In this document: positions 42,950 through 52,571 of the stretch, one piece after another
Layout: every line of letters begins with the position of its first letter
Position numbering within the stretch: the stretch's first letter is position 1
Assembly (NCBI GenBank): GCA_947504205.1
Contig: CANNGL010000002.1
Coordinates: forward strand, 919,739 to 983,738
Direction of reading: 5' to 3'
Length of the DNA: 64,000 bases
Origin: an uncultured Litoreibacter sp.
GTDB taxonomy: Bacteria > Pseudomonadota > Alphaproteobacteria > Rhodobacterales > Rhodobacteraceae
Translations under genes and position numbers: made by a program
Notes under the pieces: model-generated
The model's input: the letters and a program-made list of their open reading frames with translations, nothing else
Database searches by the model: none
What the model was told of the DNA's origin: nothing

Positions 42950-44118
42950 GGGAGCTCGACAGCAATCGCGGTACCTTCACCACCACCAATGCAAATGGCC
43001 GCAACGCCGCGCTTAAGCCCTCGCGTTTCAAGTGCATTTAGCAGCGTTACCATGATCCGAGCGCCTGACGCACCAATTGGATGGCCCAAAGCACAAGCTC
43101 CGCCATTCACGTTCAGCTTTTCTCGCTCCACGCCCATTTCATGCATGAAAGCCATCGGTACGACGGCAAAGGCTTCGTTCACTTCCCAAAGGTCAACGTC
43201 TGACACAGACCAACCAATCTTTTTGAGTAGCTTCTGGGTTGCAGGAACCGGAGCGGTCGTGAACCAGCCGGGCGCTTGAGCATGACTTGCGTGCCCAACG
43301 ATCCGGGCGCGGACGGGAAGACCATCACGCCGCGCAAACTCTTCTGATGCCAATACGAGCGCTGCAGCGCCATCCGAGATCGAGGAGGAATTGGCCGCGG
43401 TCACGCTGCCGTTCTGCCTGAAGGCAGGTTTCAGTTGCGGAATTTTCTCAGGCCGAGCCGATTTCGGCTGCTCATCTTCTGTTACATCGACCGATCCTTT
43501 GCGGTGCGCGACCGTGACCAAGGCGATTTCATTTTTGAAAGCACCGCTTTCTTGTGCGTTCAACGCGTTGGACAGCGACTGAAGCGCATATTCATCCTGA
43601 GCTTCCCGTGTGAACTGAAACCTCTCTGCACAGTCTTCCGCAAAAGTGCCCATCAATCGACCTTTGTCATAGGCGTCCTCCAATCCGTCTAAGAACATCG
43701 AATCTTGAACGTTTTGGTGTCCAATGCGGGCGCCACTACGCATTTTTGGCAGAAGATACGGGGCGTTCGTCATGCTCTCCATGCCACCGGCAATCACGGT
43801 TTCGCTTTCGCCCAGTGCGATCTGATCAAAAGCGACCATCGCCGCTTTCATCCCTGATCCGCACATTTTGTTCAGTGTGGTGGCGGGGACCTCGTCACCT
43901 ATACCGGCAGCAAACCCAGCTTGACGCGCAGGTGCTTGCCCTTGCCCGGCAGGCAAGACGCAACCCATTATGACTTCCCCGACCGTCGACAAACCAGCTT
44001 GCTTCATAGCCGAAGCTATCGATGCCCCCCCAAGATCAGCGGCGTTGGCATTTGAAAATACCCCTTGAAACCCACCCATCGGTGTGCGGCTCGCTCCGGA
44101 AATGACCACGCGTTTCAA
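42946..44118 (-). CDS. Thiolase (acetyl-CoA C-acyltransferase family)
   Basis: Condenses or cleaves acyl-CoA, 390 residues. Catalytic Cys86 in NKMCGSGMKA, His346 in GGACALGHPIGASG and Cys376 in CIGGGEG match the thiolase triad. The TTG start at 44118 is chosen because GAGGAGA lies 5-6 nt upstream and the family begins KRVVISGASRTPMG; the longer frame adds residues without homology. It may serve polyhydroxybutyrate synthesis or beta-oxidation; neighbours do not decide. Confidence 0.92.
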   Translation of the reverse strand: MKRVVISGASRTPMGGFQGVFSNANAADLGGASIASAMKQAGLSTVGEVIMGCVLPAGQGQAPARQAGFAAGIGDEVPATTLNKMCGSGMKAAMVAFDQIALGESETVIAGGMESMTNAPYLLPKMRSGARIGHQNVQDSMFLDGLEDAYDKGRLMGTFAEDCAERFQFTREAQDEYALQSLSNALNAQESGAFKNEIALVTVAHRKGSVDVTEDEQPKSARPEKIPQLKPAFRQNGSVTAANSSSISDGAAALVLASEEFARRDGLPVRARIVGHASHAQAPGWFTTAPVPATQKLLKKIGWSVSDVDLWEVNEAFAVVPMAFMHEMGVEREKLNVNGGACALGHPIGASGARIMVTLLNALETRGLKRGVAAICIGGGEGTAIAVELP

Positions 44119-44207
44119 TTTTGTCTCCTCAAACCAATTCGGATTTGAAAACCAGATCGTAACCTTTGGTGAGCTACAAAATATTTTCAAAGACAAGGAG
44201 TACTAAC

Positions 44208-44561
44208 ATGCGCCTGAATTCGCAACTGACCGGAGATATTCTGATATTAAGGGTCGAGGCAGAGCGCCTTGATGCGGCTAGCGCTGTCTACTTCAAAGAT
44301 CAATTTCGTGAAGCTGTTCAAGCGCATGACGGGCGTGTCGTGGTGGATTTGGAACCGGTCTCGTTCATGGACAGCAGCGGCCTGGGTGCAATGGTGGCGG
44401 CTCGAAAACTGGTCGCGGATCGTGAACTGGAAATTGCAGAGCTTTCACCAATTGTCATGAAGGTGTTTCGTCTGACGCGAATGGACAAGGTATTTTCACT
44501 ACACGACCGGATCGAAGACGCGATCGATACATCTTCACAGTCCAGCGTTAAGACTGCTTAG
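44208..44561 (+). CDS. STAS-domain anti-sigma-factor antagonist
   Basis: Single STAS domain of 117 residues, of the SpoIIAA/RsbV type. The DLEPVSFMDSSGLGAMVAARK stretch holds the usual phosphorylatable serine (Ser56 or Ser57). AAGGAG lies before ATG 44208. In such systems the unphosphorylated protein binds the partner kinase and frees a sigma factor. The kinase-like protein is encoded 3 nt downstream; no sigma factor or phosphatase gene is adjacent. Confidence 0.9.
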   Translation: MRLNSQLTGDILILRVEAERLDAASAVYFKDQFREAVQAHDGRVVVDLEPVSFMDSSGLGAMVAARKLVADRELEIAELSPIVMKVFRLTRMDKVFSLHDRIEDAIDTSSQSSVKTA

Positions 44562-44564
44562 GGG

Positions 44565-45053
44565 TTGGCAAATGCGGCACATATACCGCCGGATCAGGTA
44601 TTGGCAAAGGCACGCGGTGGCACCAAAGTACAGTATTGTATCACCGCCGAAGCCTCACAGATTTCGCAGAAACTTCCTGAAATTATCAGCAACGTCTTTG
44701 ACATAGATACTGTGGAAACTGACGCTATTGAATCTGGGCAGATCATTCTGGCCGAGGTTCTCAACAATATCGCGGAACACGGGTTTGTAGGTCGCGTCCC
44801 GGGTCGGATATTCATCGAAGCAACGAGGAACGATTTTGCCGTTCGCTTCAGTATCAGAGATACCGGCTCCCCCATGCCTGGGCTCAAACTTCCCCGTGCC
44901 TCGCTTCCTGCTACAAATATACCGTTGGGCGATCTCCCAGAAGGTGGATTTGGGTGGTTTATGATCCGAACACTTGCACAGGATCTGTCATATCGCAGAG
45001 ACGGCGACATGAACTATCTCGAGTTCTCGGTCGTTAGCTCACATAAGCGATAG
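44565..45053 (+). CDS. HATPase-domain anti-sigma factor/serine kinase (RsbW-like)
   Basis: GHKL ATPase of about 162 residues. The N box is EVLNNIAEHGF (Glu64, Asn68), the G1 box DTGSPMPG near 99-106 and the G2 region GGFGWFMI near 127-134. Expected to bind and phosphorylate the STAS protein upstream. Start is unsure: TTG 44565 abuts the GGGG of the intergenic stretch, without normal spacing, so translation may be coupled to the upstream gene; an in-frame TTG at 44601 is possible. Confidence 0.83.
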   Translation: MANAAHIPPDQVLAKARGGTKVQYCITAEASQISQKLPEIISNVFDIDTVETDAIESGQIILAEVLNNIAEHGFVGRVPGRIFIEATRNDFAVRFSIRDTGSPMPGLKLPRASLPATNIPLGDLPEGGFGWFMIRTLAQDLSYRRDGDMNYLEFSVVSSHKR

Positions 45054-45474
45054 TACAAAAACTGTCCGCCTGAAGGGTTCGATTGCCGCTTTGACGTAAA
45101 AAAGAATCGTGCCCGCCGCTCATGCTTTCCGGAGCCTCAGACACACCGGTTCTTGTCATCTCGGCCACGCAAAGCACATTTCTCACATGAAATCCGAGCT
45201 CGGCGGCATCTTTGTTTCACGAACGAAAACAATGGTCGGTGGCTGGCAGCAATTGCCTTGAAATAGCCGTTTTGCGTCCCAACCGCGGACAGAGTTGACT
45301 AGCATATCATTTCTTGTAGCTGCATGGCTTCCCTCGGCGTCGCGTTTATCAGCCCCCACCCAGATGCGTGACGTCGAGGACATGCCGCTAACATTCTCCA
45401 AAAAATAAAGCCTCTCATGGACAATCGCTTCGTGGCGTCTATCCTCTGACGTCTGACATGAGGAGTGTACAAAC
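45054..45474. other. 421-bp region without a recognised gene
   Basis: Between the HATPase and gamma-glutamyltransferase-like genes, both plus strand. Only a 24-codon frame from about 45187 and an antisense frame reaching into the next gene are seen; neither has a convincing start site or homology. It presumably carries the promoter of the downstream gene. No hairpin with a T run is seen. Confidence 0.5.
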
Positions 45475-47052
45475 ATGCGCGATTTCCACCTGCCCGGGCG
45501 CTCAACGGTATTTGCAAGCAATGGGCTATGCGCTACATCGCACCCTCTTGCTTCAAAGGTCGCGTTGGACCTGCTGCAAGAGGGCGGGAACGCAGTGGAT
45601 GCGGCGATTGGTGCCGCGATACTTCTAGGCATTTGCGAGCCGCAGATGACAGGAATCGGTGGTGACTGTTTCGCGCTAATCTCCTCGCCGGGTGAGGACA
45701 TAGTTGCAATAAATGGATCAGGACGCGCACCCGCTGGCATGAGTTCCTCTGCACTTCGCGACAAAGGATTGAAGGCCGTACCGGTGGATACGCCTGATGC
45801 TGTAACGATACCGGGCGCTATCGATGCATTTTGTCGTATGTCCAAAGACTTTGGCACTCTTGAATTGAGCCGCGTCCTGGCACCCGCTATCGAGTATGCC
45901 GAGACTGGCGTTCCCGTTGGGCCTCGCACAAGTTTTGACTGGATTGAGGCGGAAGGCGCTCTGCAAGGGGTCGCGCGGGATAGCTATCTGATCAACGGCC
46001 GTGCAGCGAGGCCTGGTGAAGTATTTCGGGCTCCGGGTCAATCGGAGGTGTTGCGCAAGATCGCACACGAAGGACGCGATGCGTTTTATACAGGTGAAGT
46101 AGCCGAAGACATGGTATCGTCATTGCGCGCCCTTGGCGGAAGCCACACGCTAGACGACTTCGCCAAAACCGCTTGCGACTATGGAAAACCCATTTCCGGG
46201 CAATACAAAAATGTAGAACTTGTCGAGCACCCGCCAAACGGGCAGGGCGCGACTGCTCTGTTGATGAACAATATTCTCGGTAATTTTGACTTGGCGGCGA
46301 TGAACCCTTTGGGCAGCCAGCGTGCGCATATCGAGGCCGAGGCCGCGAAACTGGCATATGATGCCCGCAATCGTTTTCTGGCTGATGCCGATCACATGAC
46401 CCGTCTTGAGCATATGACATCGCCTGAAACCGCCCAAAAGCTTGCGGCACTGATTGACCCCAAGCGGGCGTTGGAGGACCCAACCACGTTGTCAGAGCAG
46501 GTTCATAAAGAAACTGTTTATTTGACGGTGGTGGATAAAAATCAGATGGCAGTGTCGCTAATCTATTCAGTGTTTCACAGCTTCGGATCTGGGATAGCGT
46601 CCGACAAGTTCGGTATACTTTTCCAAAATCGTGGCGCGGGCTTCACGTTGGAAGAAGGTCATCCAAACGAGGCTGATGGCGGCAAACGCCCAATGCATAC
46701 CATTATTCCCGCAATGTTGCGCGAGAATGGCAAGGTGACATCAAGCTTCGGGGTCATGGGTGGAGCATATCAACCCAATGGCCATGCGCGTTTCATGACG
46801 AACATTTTGGATTTTGGAATGCATGCTCAAGAAGCGATTGATGCGCCTCGGTCTTTTTCGGACGCTGGCGATCTAAAGGTCGAGCGCGGGTATTCGGACT
46901 CCGTCCGACAAGAGCTTGCAGATTTGGGCCATCAGGTTTCGATCCCGGAGACCCCGATCGGTGGAGCCCAAGCCATCATGATTGATCATGGAGCTGGCGT
47001 GCTTCACGGCGCATCGGATCCGCGGAAAGACGGTTGCGCCCTCGGTTACTAG
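45475..47052 (+). CDS. Gamma-glutamyltransferase-family (YwrD-like) Ntn hydrolase
   Basis: Self-cleaving N-terminal nucleophile hydrolase of 525 residues. The likely nucleophile is Thr347 in KETVYLTVVDKN; the E. coli enzyme has TTHYSVVDKDG at this place, so the second Thr and the His are replaced. Other features: SNGLCATSHPLAS, GGNAVDAAIGAA, GIGGDCFAL, NGSGRAPAG and GSGIASDKFGILFQNRGAGF. The GRAP form, rather than the Arg motif of true Ggt, suggests a YwrD-like or acylase-like member. No signal peptide, so likely cytoplasmic. AGGAG lies 9 nt before the ATG. Confidence 0.88.
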   Translation: MRDFHLPGRSTVFASNGLCATSHPLASKVALDLLQEGGNAVDAAIGAAILLGICEPQMTGIGGDCFALISSPGEDIVAINGSGRAPAGMSSSALRDKGLKAVPVDTPDAVTIPGAIDAFCRMSKDFGTLELSRVLAPAIEYAETGVPVGPRTSFDWIEAEGALQGVARDSYLINGRAARPGEVFRAPGQSEVLRKIAHEGRDAFYTGEVAEDMVSSLRALGGSHTLDDFAKTACDYGKPISGQYKNVELVEHPPNGQGATALLMNNILGNFDLAAMNPLGSQRAHIEAEAAKLAYDARNRFLADADHMTRLEHMTSPETAQKLAALIDPKRALEDPTTLSEQVHKETVYLTVVDKNQMAVSLIYSVFHSFGSGIASDKFGILFQNRGAGFTLEEGHPNEADGGKRPMHTIIPAMLRENGKVTSSFGVMGGAYQPNGHARFMTNILDFGMHAQEAIDAPRSFSDAGDLKVERGYSDSVRQELADLGHQVSIPETPIGGAQAIMIDHGAGVLHGASDPRKDGCALGY

Positions 47053-47378
47053 TTGAAGTCGAACTGTAACGGGTACTTTCCGCGCCCGTCGTAGTCGCCA
47101 AACATTGCATGAAGGTCTGGGTGTTCCACTGGTTCACCTGTCATGTCAGGCGCCAAGTTTTGTTCTGACACATACGCGACGTAGTAACTTTCGTCATTTT
47201 CCGCCAAGAGATGATAAAACGGCTGATCCCGGCGAGGGCGGGCGCCCTCAGGAATGTTGTCGTACCATTCTTCTGTGTTGGAAAATTCTGGATCGATATC
47301 AAAGATCACCCCTCTAAAAGGGTGTCTTTTGTGACGGACAATTTGTCCAAGCGAATACTTTGCTGACTGTCTAAGCAT
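47049..47378 (-). CDS. hspQ: Heat shock protein HspQ
   Basis: Small protein of the YccV/HspQ family, known in E. coli as hemimethylated-DNA-binding and as a modulator of Lon protease. Seen: KYSLGQIVRHKRHPFRGVIFDIDPEF, NTEEWY, RDQPFYHLLAEN, YVAYVSEQNL, the usual HspQ order. ATG 47378 (109 residues) with GGGGAG about 10 nt upstream; a GTG at 47396 is also possible. The stop overlaps the convergent upstream gene by 4 nt. Confidence 0.93.
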   Translation of the reverse strand: MLRQSAKYSLGQIVRHKRHPFRGVIFDIDPEFSNTEEWYDNIPEGARPRRDQPFYHLLAENDESYYVAYVSEQNLAPDMTGEPVEHPDLHAMFGDYDGRGKYPLQFDFN

Positions 47379-47431
47379 ACCATTTACACTCCCCACAAAC
47401 GGTAGTTAGACGGTTGCATAGGCATTTGTCT

Positions 47432-48346
47432 ATGAATCTGACCTCACTTTCGCGGAAACAGTCTGTGAACCTTCTCCTAACAGTCTTGGAAATAGTCGCG
47501 CCGGTGTTTTTGCTGGCAGCCGTTGGATTTGCATGGGTGAAAATGGGATTTGACTACAGGATCGAGTTTGTCACCCGCCTGGCAATGACCTTATCAGTTC
47601 CCTGTTTGATATTCGTCTCGTTGATGCAAACCGAGATCGAACCAGATGCTTTAACAACGGTGTCGTTGGCGGCCATTGCAGCCTACGGCTTGGTTACCAT
47701 CGGTTGCTATCTATTCGTTTTGATCGGCAGGCTGGATGTGCGGACCTTTCTTGCGCCGCTGATCATGGGCAACACCGGCAATTTGGGTCTTCCGCTGGCA
47801 TTGTTTGCCTTTGGAGACGAAGGGCTCGGGTATGCCGTGGTGATATTCGCAATCATGGCGATCTACTCTTTCACAGCGGGCGTCTGGCTCGTCTCAGGCG
47901 GCGGCTCCCTGATGAAGGTCGTCAAGGAACCCTTGGTTGGCGCGACTATTCTTGGGGCGTTGTTCTTATGGCAGGATTGGAAAACTCCGCGGTTCTTGAC
48001 CAATTCGCTGGACTTAATCGGTCAGATGGCAATTCCAATGATGCTGATCACGCTGGGTGTCGCGGTCGCCCGTCTCAAAACACAAGGAGTTGTCCGCGCA
48101 ATCGTTTTGTCCGTTGCCAAGGCGCTCTTGTGTATCGCCAGCGCCGCGGCTGCTGGTATCTGGATGGAACTTACATCCGTCGCTCTTGCCGTTCTCGTCT
48201 TGCAAGTCTCAACTCCGGTCGCCGTGACATCATACTTGCTCGCCGCGAAATACGAGGCCGATGCTGACGCTGTCGCTGGCCTTGTCGTTGTTTCGACATT
48301 GCTGTCTGTCGTCTACATTCCGCTGACACTCGCATTTTTGATATGA
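47432..48346 (+). CDS. AEC-family (auxin efflux carrier-like) transporter
   Basis: Inner-membrane carrier of about 304 residues with roughly ten membrane segments in two halves. Typical stretches: LEIVAPVFLLAAVGFAW, LAMTLSVPCLIFVSL, MGNTGNLGLPLALFAFGDEGL and IPMMLITLGVAVARL. Bacterial members move malonate, malate or other small organic acids; substrate not known here. Start is uncertain (ATG 47432, or GTG 47465). Confidence 0.88.
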   Translation: MNLTSLSRKQSVNLLLTVLEIVAPVFLLAAVGFAWVKMGFDYRIEFVTRLAMTLSVPCLIFVSLMQTEIEPDALTTVSLAAIAAYGLVTIGCYLFVLIGRLDVRTFLAPLIMGNTGNLGLPLALFAFGDEGLGYAVVIFAIMAIYSFTAGVWLVSGGGSLMKVVKEPLVGATILGALFLWQDWKTPRFLTNSLDLIGQMAIPMMLITLGVAVARLKTQGVVRAIVLSVAKALLCIASAAAAGIWMELTSVALAVLVLQVSTPVAVTSYLLAAKYEADADAVAGLVVVSTLLSVVYIPLTLAFLI

Positions 48347-48424
48347 CAGAGTGGCTGAAAACTTTCGCCCAAGCGATTTTTCAGCTACACTAATCAAAAC
48401 GAATAATAAAATTCGAGCAGGCAC

Positions 48425-49012
48425 ATGAGAATCAAACCTTTTCGGGCTTTAGCCCTATGTCTTTTGCTTACCGCTTGTGGTGCGGGCGGAGGTAGCGCTC
48501 CGCGTAATCTCGACAATGCATGTTCCATTGTTTCGCAGAATCCGAATTGGCTACGGGAGATGAAGCGCGCCGAACGAAAATGGGGCGTGCCCGTGCACGT
48601 GCAAATGGCCACAATCTATCAAGAGAGTAAATTCAAAGGCGACGCAAGAACCCCGTTCCGGTTTGCCTTAGGCGTTATTCCGATGGGTCGCCAAAGCTCG
48701 GCTTATGGCTACAGCCAAGCCCTTGATGGCACTTGGGAAGAATATCAGCGCGCAGAGCGACGGTTTGGGGCAAAGCGCAATCGTTTTGGTGATGCTGTAG
48801 ATTTCATGGGTTGGTACATGCACGGATCGACGGAGCGCCTGGGGATCGCAAAAACAGACGCACGCCAGCAATACCTAGCATATCATGAAGGGCGCACCGG
48901 TTTTGCGCGTGGTAGCTACAACAGCAAATCTTGGCTGCTCAGGATTTCTGGAGAGGTTGCGAGCCGATCACAAACCTATCGCAATCAGCTTGTCGCTTGT
49001 CGGAAAGCCTAA
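48425..49012 (+). CDS. Lipoprotein with lytic-transglycosylase (SLT-like) domain
   Basis: Outer-membrane-anchored lipoprotein of 195 residues: signal peptide with lipobox LLTAC (lipidated Cys18), then an SLT-like fold with the likely catalytic Glu67 in ATIYQESKF and the GYSQALDGTWEEYQ stretch. Probably cuts peptidoglycan. The family is compact and found in many Rhodobacteraceae. Convergent with lolA. Confidence 0.83.
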   Translation: MRIKPFRALALCLLLTACGAGGGSAPRNLDNACSIVSQNPNWLREMKRAERKWGVPVHVQMATIYQESKFKGDARTPFRFALGVIPMGRQSSAYGYSQALDGTWEEYQRAERRFGAKRNRFGDAVDFMGWYMHGSTERLGIAKTDARQQYLAYHEGRTGFARGSYNSKSWLLRISGEVASRSQTYRNQLVACRKA

Positions 49013-49021
49013 GTTACAGCT

Positions 49022-49627
49022 TTATTCGCTGAGGCCACGGTTGCGTATTTCTTGGGGTATATTGAACTTGGCGGAACTGATTTGTGTCTGCTTGTTCAAC
49101 TCACCCAAAATAACCGTTGTTTGAGATCCGGCATCATTTGTGATGATCCATTGACGTAGTTCGACCGGGCTTCCCGTGAACTTCAACTGGATATTTCCGT
49201 ATTCCGGGTGCTCTGGGTCCTGAACTTTCACCGTCGTTGCCGTTCCATCGTCCGAATGGCCTACCACCATGTTCGAGCGGTTGAGATCCACGGTGCGAGC
49301 GAGGATCAGGTTGAGCGGCGTTCGTTTCAACGGGAATTGCTCCGGCAAGATATTTGATTTGGGATCAAAAACTGCAACAGTGCCGCCGCCTGCGATCACA
49401 AGGCTTTTGTCAGGTGGCGCATATTCGAAACGTACCCGCCCCGGGCGCTTGATGTAAATATCGCCGGTCGTGACAGATCCATCGTCATTGATCTGTGTGA
49501 ACTCGCCAGACGCGGACTTTAGCGAGTTCAGATACTTCGATATCGCATTCAGCGGAATCTTGTCTGCCAATGCGGGTCCTGCCATCACCAAAGAGACGAT
49601 CGCGGCCATGATAAAGGTCTGTTTCAT
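49022..49627 (-). CDS. lolA: Outer-membrane lipoprotein carrier protein LolA
   Basis: Periplasmic chaperone shuttling lipoproteins from the inner membrane to LolB. Signal peptide MKQTFIMAAIVSLVMAGPALA; then LNSLKSASGEFTQINDDGSVTTGDIYIKRPGRVRFEY, the core of LolA. Length of 201 residues is normal. Downstream of ftsK on the same strand, a common order in alphaproteobacteria. Confidence 0.93.
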   Translation of the reverse strand: MKQTFIMAAIVSLVMAGPALADKIPLNAISKYLNSLKSASGEFTQINDDGSVTTGDIYIKRPGRVRFEYAPPDKSLVIAGGGTVAVFDPKSNILPEQFPLKRTPLNLILARTVDLNRSNMVVGHSDDGTATTVKVQDPEHPEYGNIQLKFTGSPVELRQWIITNDAGSQTTVILGELNKQTQISSAKFNIPQEIRNRGLSE

Positions 49628-49699
49628 ACAGATTAAACTATGCCGTCCAGATACGGATTGCAGCGCCTAAATCCTCACAAGCACGTTAACGGCGGCAGT

Positions 49700-52555
49700 T
49701 TATTGCTCAGGCACCAGAATTTCGCGTTTGCCGACATGGTTGGCTGCAGACACCAAACCTGCATCCTCCATCTGCTCCACAAGACGGGCCGCTTTATTGT
49801 AGCCGATCGCAAGTTTGCGCTGAATATATGAGGTCGAGCATTTTCGATCCTTGATCACAATCTGCACCGCAGTGTCGTAAAGCGCGTCTTCGCCATCTGT
49901 GTTTCCGCCTAGGCCGAGAACTATGTCAATATCGCTCGATTTCTCTTCATCAGGGCCGTCCACGACACCTGACATGTAGGATGGTGGACCGAAGCTCTTG
50001 AGGTGATTTACGATCTCTTCGACCTCTTCATCACTCACAAACGGCCCATGAACCCGCGTGATCTTTGAGCCACCCGCCATGTAAAGCATGTCGCCCATCC
50101 CCAGCAATTGTTCGGCGCCCATTTCCCCAAGGATAGTGCGGCTGTCGATCTTGGATGTTACCTGGAACGAGATACGCGTCGGAAAGTTGGCTTTGATGGT
50201 GCCGGTGATAACGTCAACGGATGGCCGTTGAGTGGCCATGATCAGGTGGATACCTGAGGCCCGCGCCATCTGGGCCAGCCGTTGGATGCACGCTTCGATT
50301 TCTTTACCCGCGACCATCATAAGATCGGCCATCTCGTCGACGATGACCACGATGTAGGGCATCTTTTCAGGCGCGAATTCTTCGGTTTCGAAGATCGGTT
50401 CGCCCGTTTCGTCATCAAACCCGGTCTGAACAGTGCGCGTGAACATCTCGTTCTTTGACAGGGCATCGGCAACACGACCGTTGTAACCATCTATGTTGCG
50501 CACGCCCATTTTGGACATCTTGCGGTAGCGCTCTTCCATCTCTCCGACGACCCACTTGAGTGCGACGACCGCCTTCTTGGGGTCTGTGACGACAGGCGAC
50601 AGAAGATGCGGGATGCCATCATAGACACTGAGCTCGAGCATCTTGGGGTCGATCATGATCAGGCGGCACTCCTCGGGCGTCAGTTTGTAAAGCAACGACA
50701 AAATCATGGTGTTAATCGCAACCGACTTACCCGACCCAGTTGTACCAGCAATCAGCAAGTGGGGCATCTTGGCCAGATTTGCGACAATCGGTTCGCCGCC
50801 AATATCCTTGCCAAGGGCAAGCGGCAGTTTTTGATTGCCATCCCCAAATTCGCGCCCGGCCAAGATCTCCCGCAAGACAACCATTTCTCGCTTTTCGTTC
50901 GGCAGTTCGATGCCGATTACGGAACGGCCAGGAACGGTAGACACACGTGCTGACAGCGCAGACATTGAACGGGCGATATCGTCTGCCAAGCCAATAACGC
51001 GCGATGCCTTCAGGCCTGGCGCAGGCTCCAGTTCATACATGGTGACGACCGGACCGGGGCGCACCGATACGATTTCGCCCTTTACGCCGTAGTCATCAAG
51101 CACGGCCTCAAGCATCCGGGCGTTCTCTTCCAGCGCCTCATCAGAAAGCACATGTCGTTGTATCGTTGATGGGCTCGACAGAAGGCCCAGCGGCGGAAGT
51201 TCGAAATCTGCGGAATTGCTATCAAACAGTGTGGGTTGAGCTTCTGCCGCTGCCTTTTTGGATGGCACCTGAGCTTTGGGCACGGGATGCTGAACCACAG
51301 ATTTCTGTGGAGCCGTTGGGGCCGCTCGCGTGTAGGCGGGCACAGCCTGAGGCGCCTGATCGAAGCTGACTTCTTCGTACAGACCAGATCCATCATCCCC
51401 AGCATCGAAGTCGTCCAGACCTGTTTCAGTCTGCGTGGCGGTGGTATTTGCTTGCAGTATCGGTTCGCGCCGCAGCGTCGGCTCAGCACGCTCTGTCGGA
51501 GTAATATGCATCACCTGTGGCCCGCGTCCAACCCGGCTTTTGATCACATCGCTAATCTTCGACTTAATACGATCTTCCTCGTTCAAAGGCTGATCACTTA
51601 GAGGTGGTTCAGGCGGTGTCCCAGCATTCGAACCACGCAACAAAGATGGAACAAGGCCAAGTATGCCGGGCTTCTGAGGCGCAGTACCAACCGACATCTC
51701 TGGCTCATGCACTGCGATCACGTTGAGGTCTGGAGCAGGCTCCGGAGCGTGGATGACGGGAGCTCGGCGCAGAGATGGACCGGCAACTGGCTTCCCATCA
51801 TCGTAGTGATCTGAATAGGCTTCCGCCTCTTGGCGTGCGGCAAGGCGCACTTCCTGTCGTTCGATACGTCTGGAGTTCGCGTGACGTGCCACCCTGAAGA
51901 CACCTCGGCCTGTGGCCCCAAACAGACGAACAATGCTCGCGTAGGTCAGAATGACACCGACCAGCAAAAAACGCGCAATTGAGCGGGTTTCGTCCCTGTC
52001 AAAACCCAAGACAAACAGAGTGAGCCCAATGAACGCGAGGAACACAATCAAAGCCAAAAGCTTTAGCCCGAATGCCGCGCTAATCGGGACGACGCCCAGA
52101 ACAGCGCCCAGAACTGTGTCGCCAAACAATCCGCCAAGACCGAAGGAGTGGGTCCACTCGCTGACGGGAACATGGGTTGAGGCGTAAACGGACGCTAACG
52201 CTATGCATAAAGGCGCAAAAATGAGGCGTGAAAAAGCGCGTTCGGTGCCACGATGTAAGACAAAACGCAGCCCCCAAATTACGGTCACGAATGGGATCGC
52301 CCAAGCCCCAAAACCAACAATGACAAATAACGGGGATGCGAGTGATGCACCAGGACGACCGAGCCAGTTTTTCGCGGGCTCGTCCGTGGCTGATAACCAA
52401 CTCGGGTCTTCCGGCACGTATGACACCAAAAGCAGCGTGAACAACACGCCCAAACCCAGCAGGCCAAAACCAAATAACTCCTTGCCGCGCTTCTCGATCG
52501 CTGCCTGCATGTCGCTATCTAGGAAAGGATCGCGTGGTCTCGCCTGAAATGCCAT
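49700..52555 (-). CDS. ftsK: DNA translocase FtsK
   Basis: Septum-localised motor of 951 residues that pumps DNA during division and activates XerCD recombination. N-terminal part has about four membrane segments (residues 27-210). A proline-rich linker (about 240-460) follows. The motor domain has Walker A GTTGSGKS at about 604-611 and Walker B-type [14 protein letters not shown]. The C-terminal winged-helix gamma domain ([26 protein letters not shown]) reads KOPS sites. Starts 16 nt after the aminotransferase stop. Confidence 0.96.
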   Translation of the reverse strand: MAFQARPRDPFLDSDMQAAIEKRGKELFGFGLLGLGVLFTLLLVSYVPEDPSWLSATDEPAKNWLGRPGASLASPLFVIVGFGAWAIPFVTVIWGLRFVLHRGTERAFSRLIFAPLCIALASVYASTHVPVSEWTHSFGLGGLFGDTVLGAVLGVVPISAAFGLKLLALIVFLAFIGLTLFVLGFDRDETRSIARFLLVGVILTYASIVRLFGATGRGVFRVARHANSRRIERQEVRLAARQEAEAYSDHYDDGKPVAGPSLRRAPVIHAPEPAPDLNVIAVHEPEMSVGTAPQKPGILGLVPSLLRGSNAGTPPEPPLSDQPLNEEDRIKSKISDVIKSRVGRGPQVMHITPTERAEPTLRREPILQANTTATQTETGLDDFDAGDDGSGLYEEVSFDQAPQAVPAYTRAAPTAPQKSVVQHPVPKAQVPSKKAAAEAQPTLFDSNSADFELPPLGLLSSPSTIQRHVLSDEALEENARMLEAVLDDYGVKGEIVSVRPGPVVTMYELEPAPGLKASRVIGLADDIARSMSALSARVSTVPGRSVIGIELPNEKREMVVLREILAGREFGDGNQKLPLALGKDIGGEPIVANLAKMPHLLIAGTTGSGKSVAINTMILSLLYKLTPEECRLIMIDPKMLELSVYDGIPHLLSPVVTDPKKAVVALKWVVGEMEERYRKMSKMGVRNIDGYNGRVADALSKNEMFTRTVQTGFDDETGEPIFETEEFAPEKMPYIVVIVDEMADLMMVAGKEIEACIQRLAQMARASGIHLIMATQRPSVDVITGTIKANFPTRISFQVTSKIDSRTILGEMGAEQLLGMGDMLYMAGGSKITRVHGPFVSDEEVEEIVNHLKSFGPPSYMSGVVDGPDEEKSSDIDIVLGLGGNTDGEDALYDTAVQIVIKDRKCSTSYIQRKLAIGYNKAARLVEQMEDAGLVSAANHVGKREILVPEQ

Positions 52556-52571
52556 AGTACTTACCCTTGTC

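Noticed and set aside
45183..45929. Minus-strand frame of 248 codons overlapping the gamma-glutamyltransferase-like gene
   Set aside because: Mostly antisense to a clear gene; no family pattern and no ribosome-binding site.
47704..48267. Alternative-frame protein inside the AEC transporter gene
   Set aside because: Overlaps a well-supported membrane protein frame and shows no homology.
48354..48385. Inverted repeat GCTGAAAA / TTTTCAGC after the AEC transporter gene
   Set aside because: AT-rich 8-bp arms with a 16-nt loop and no T tail; too weak to call a terminator.
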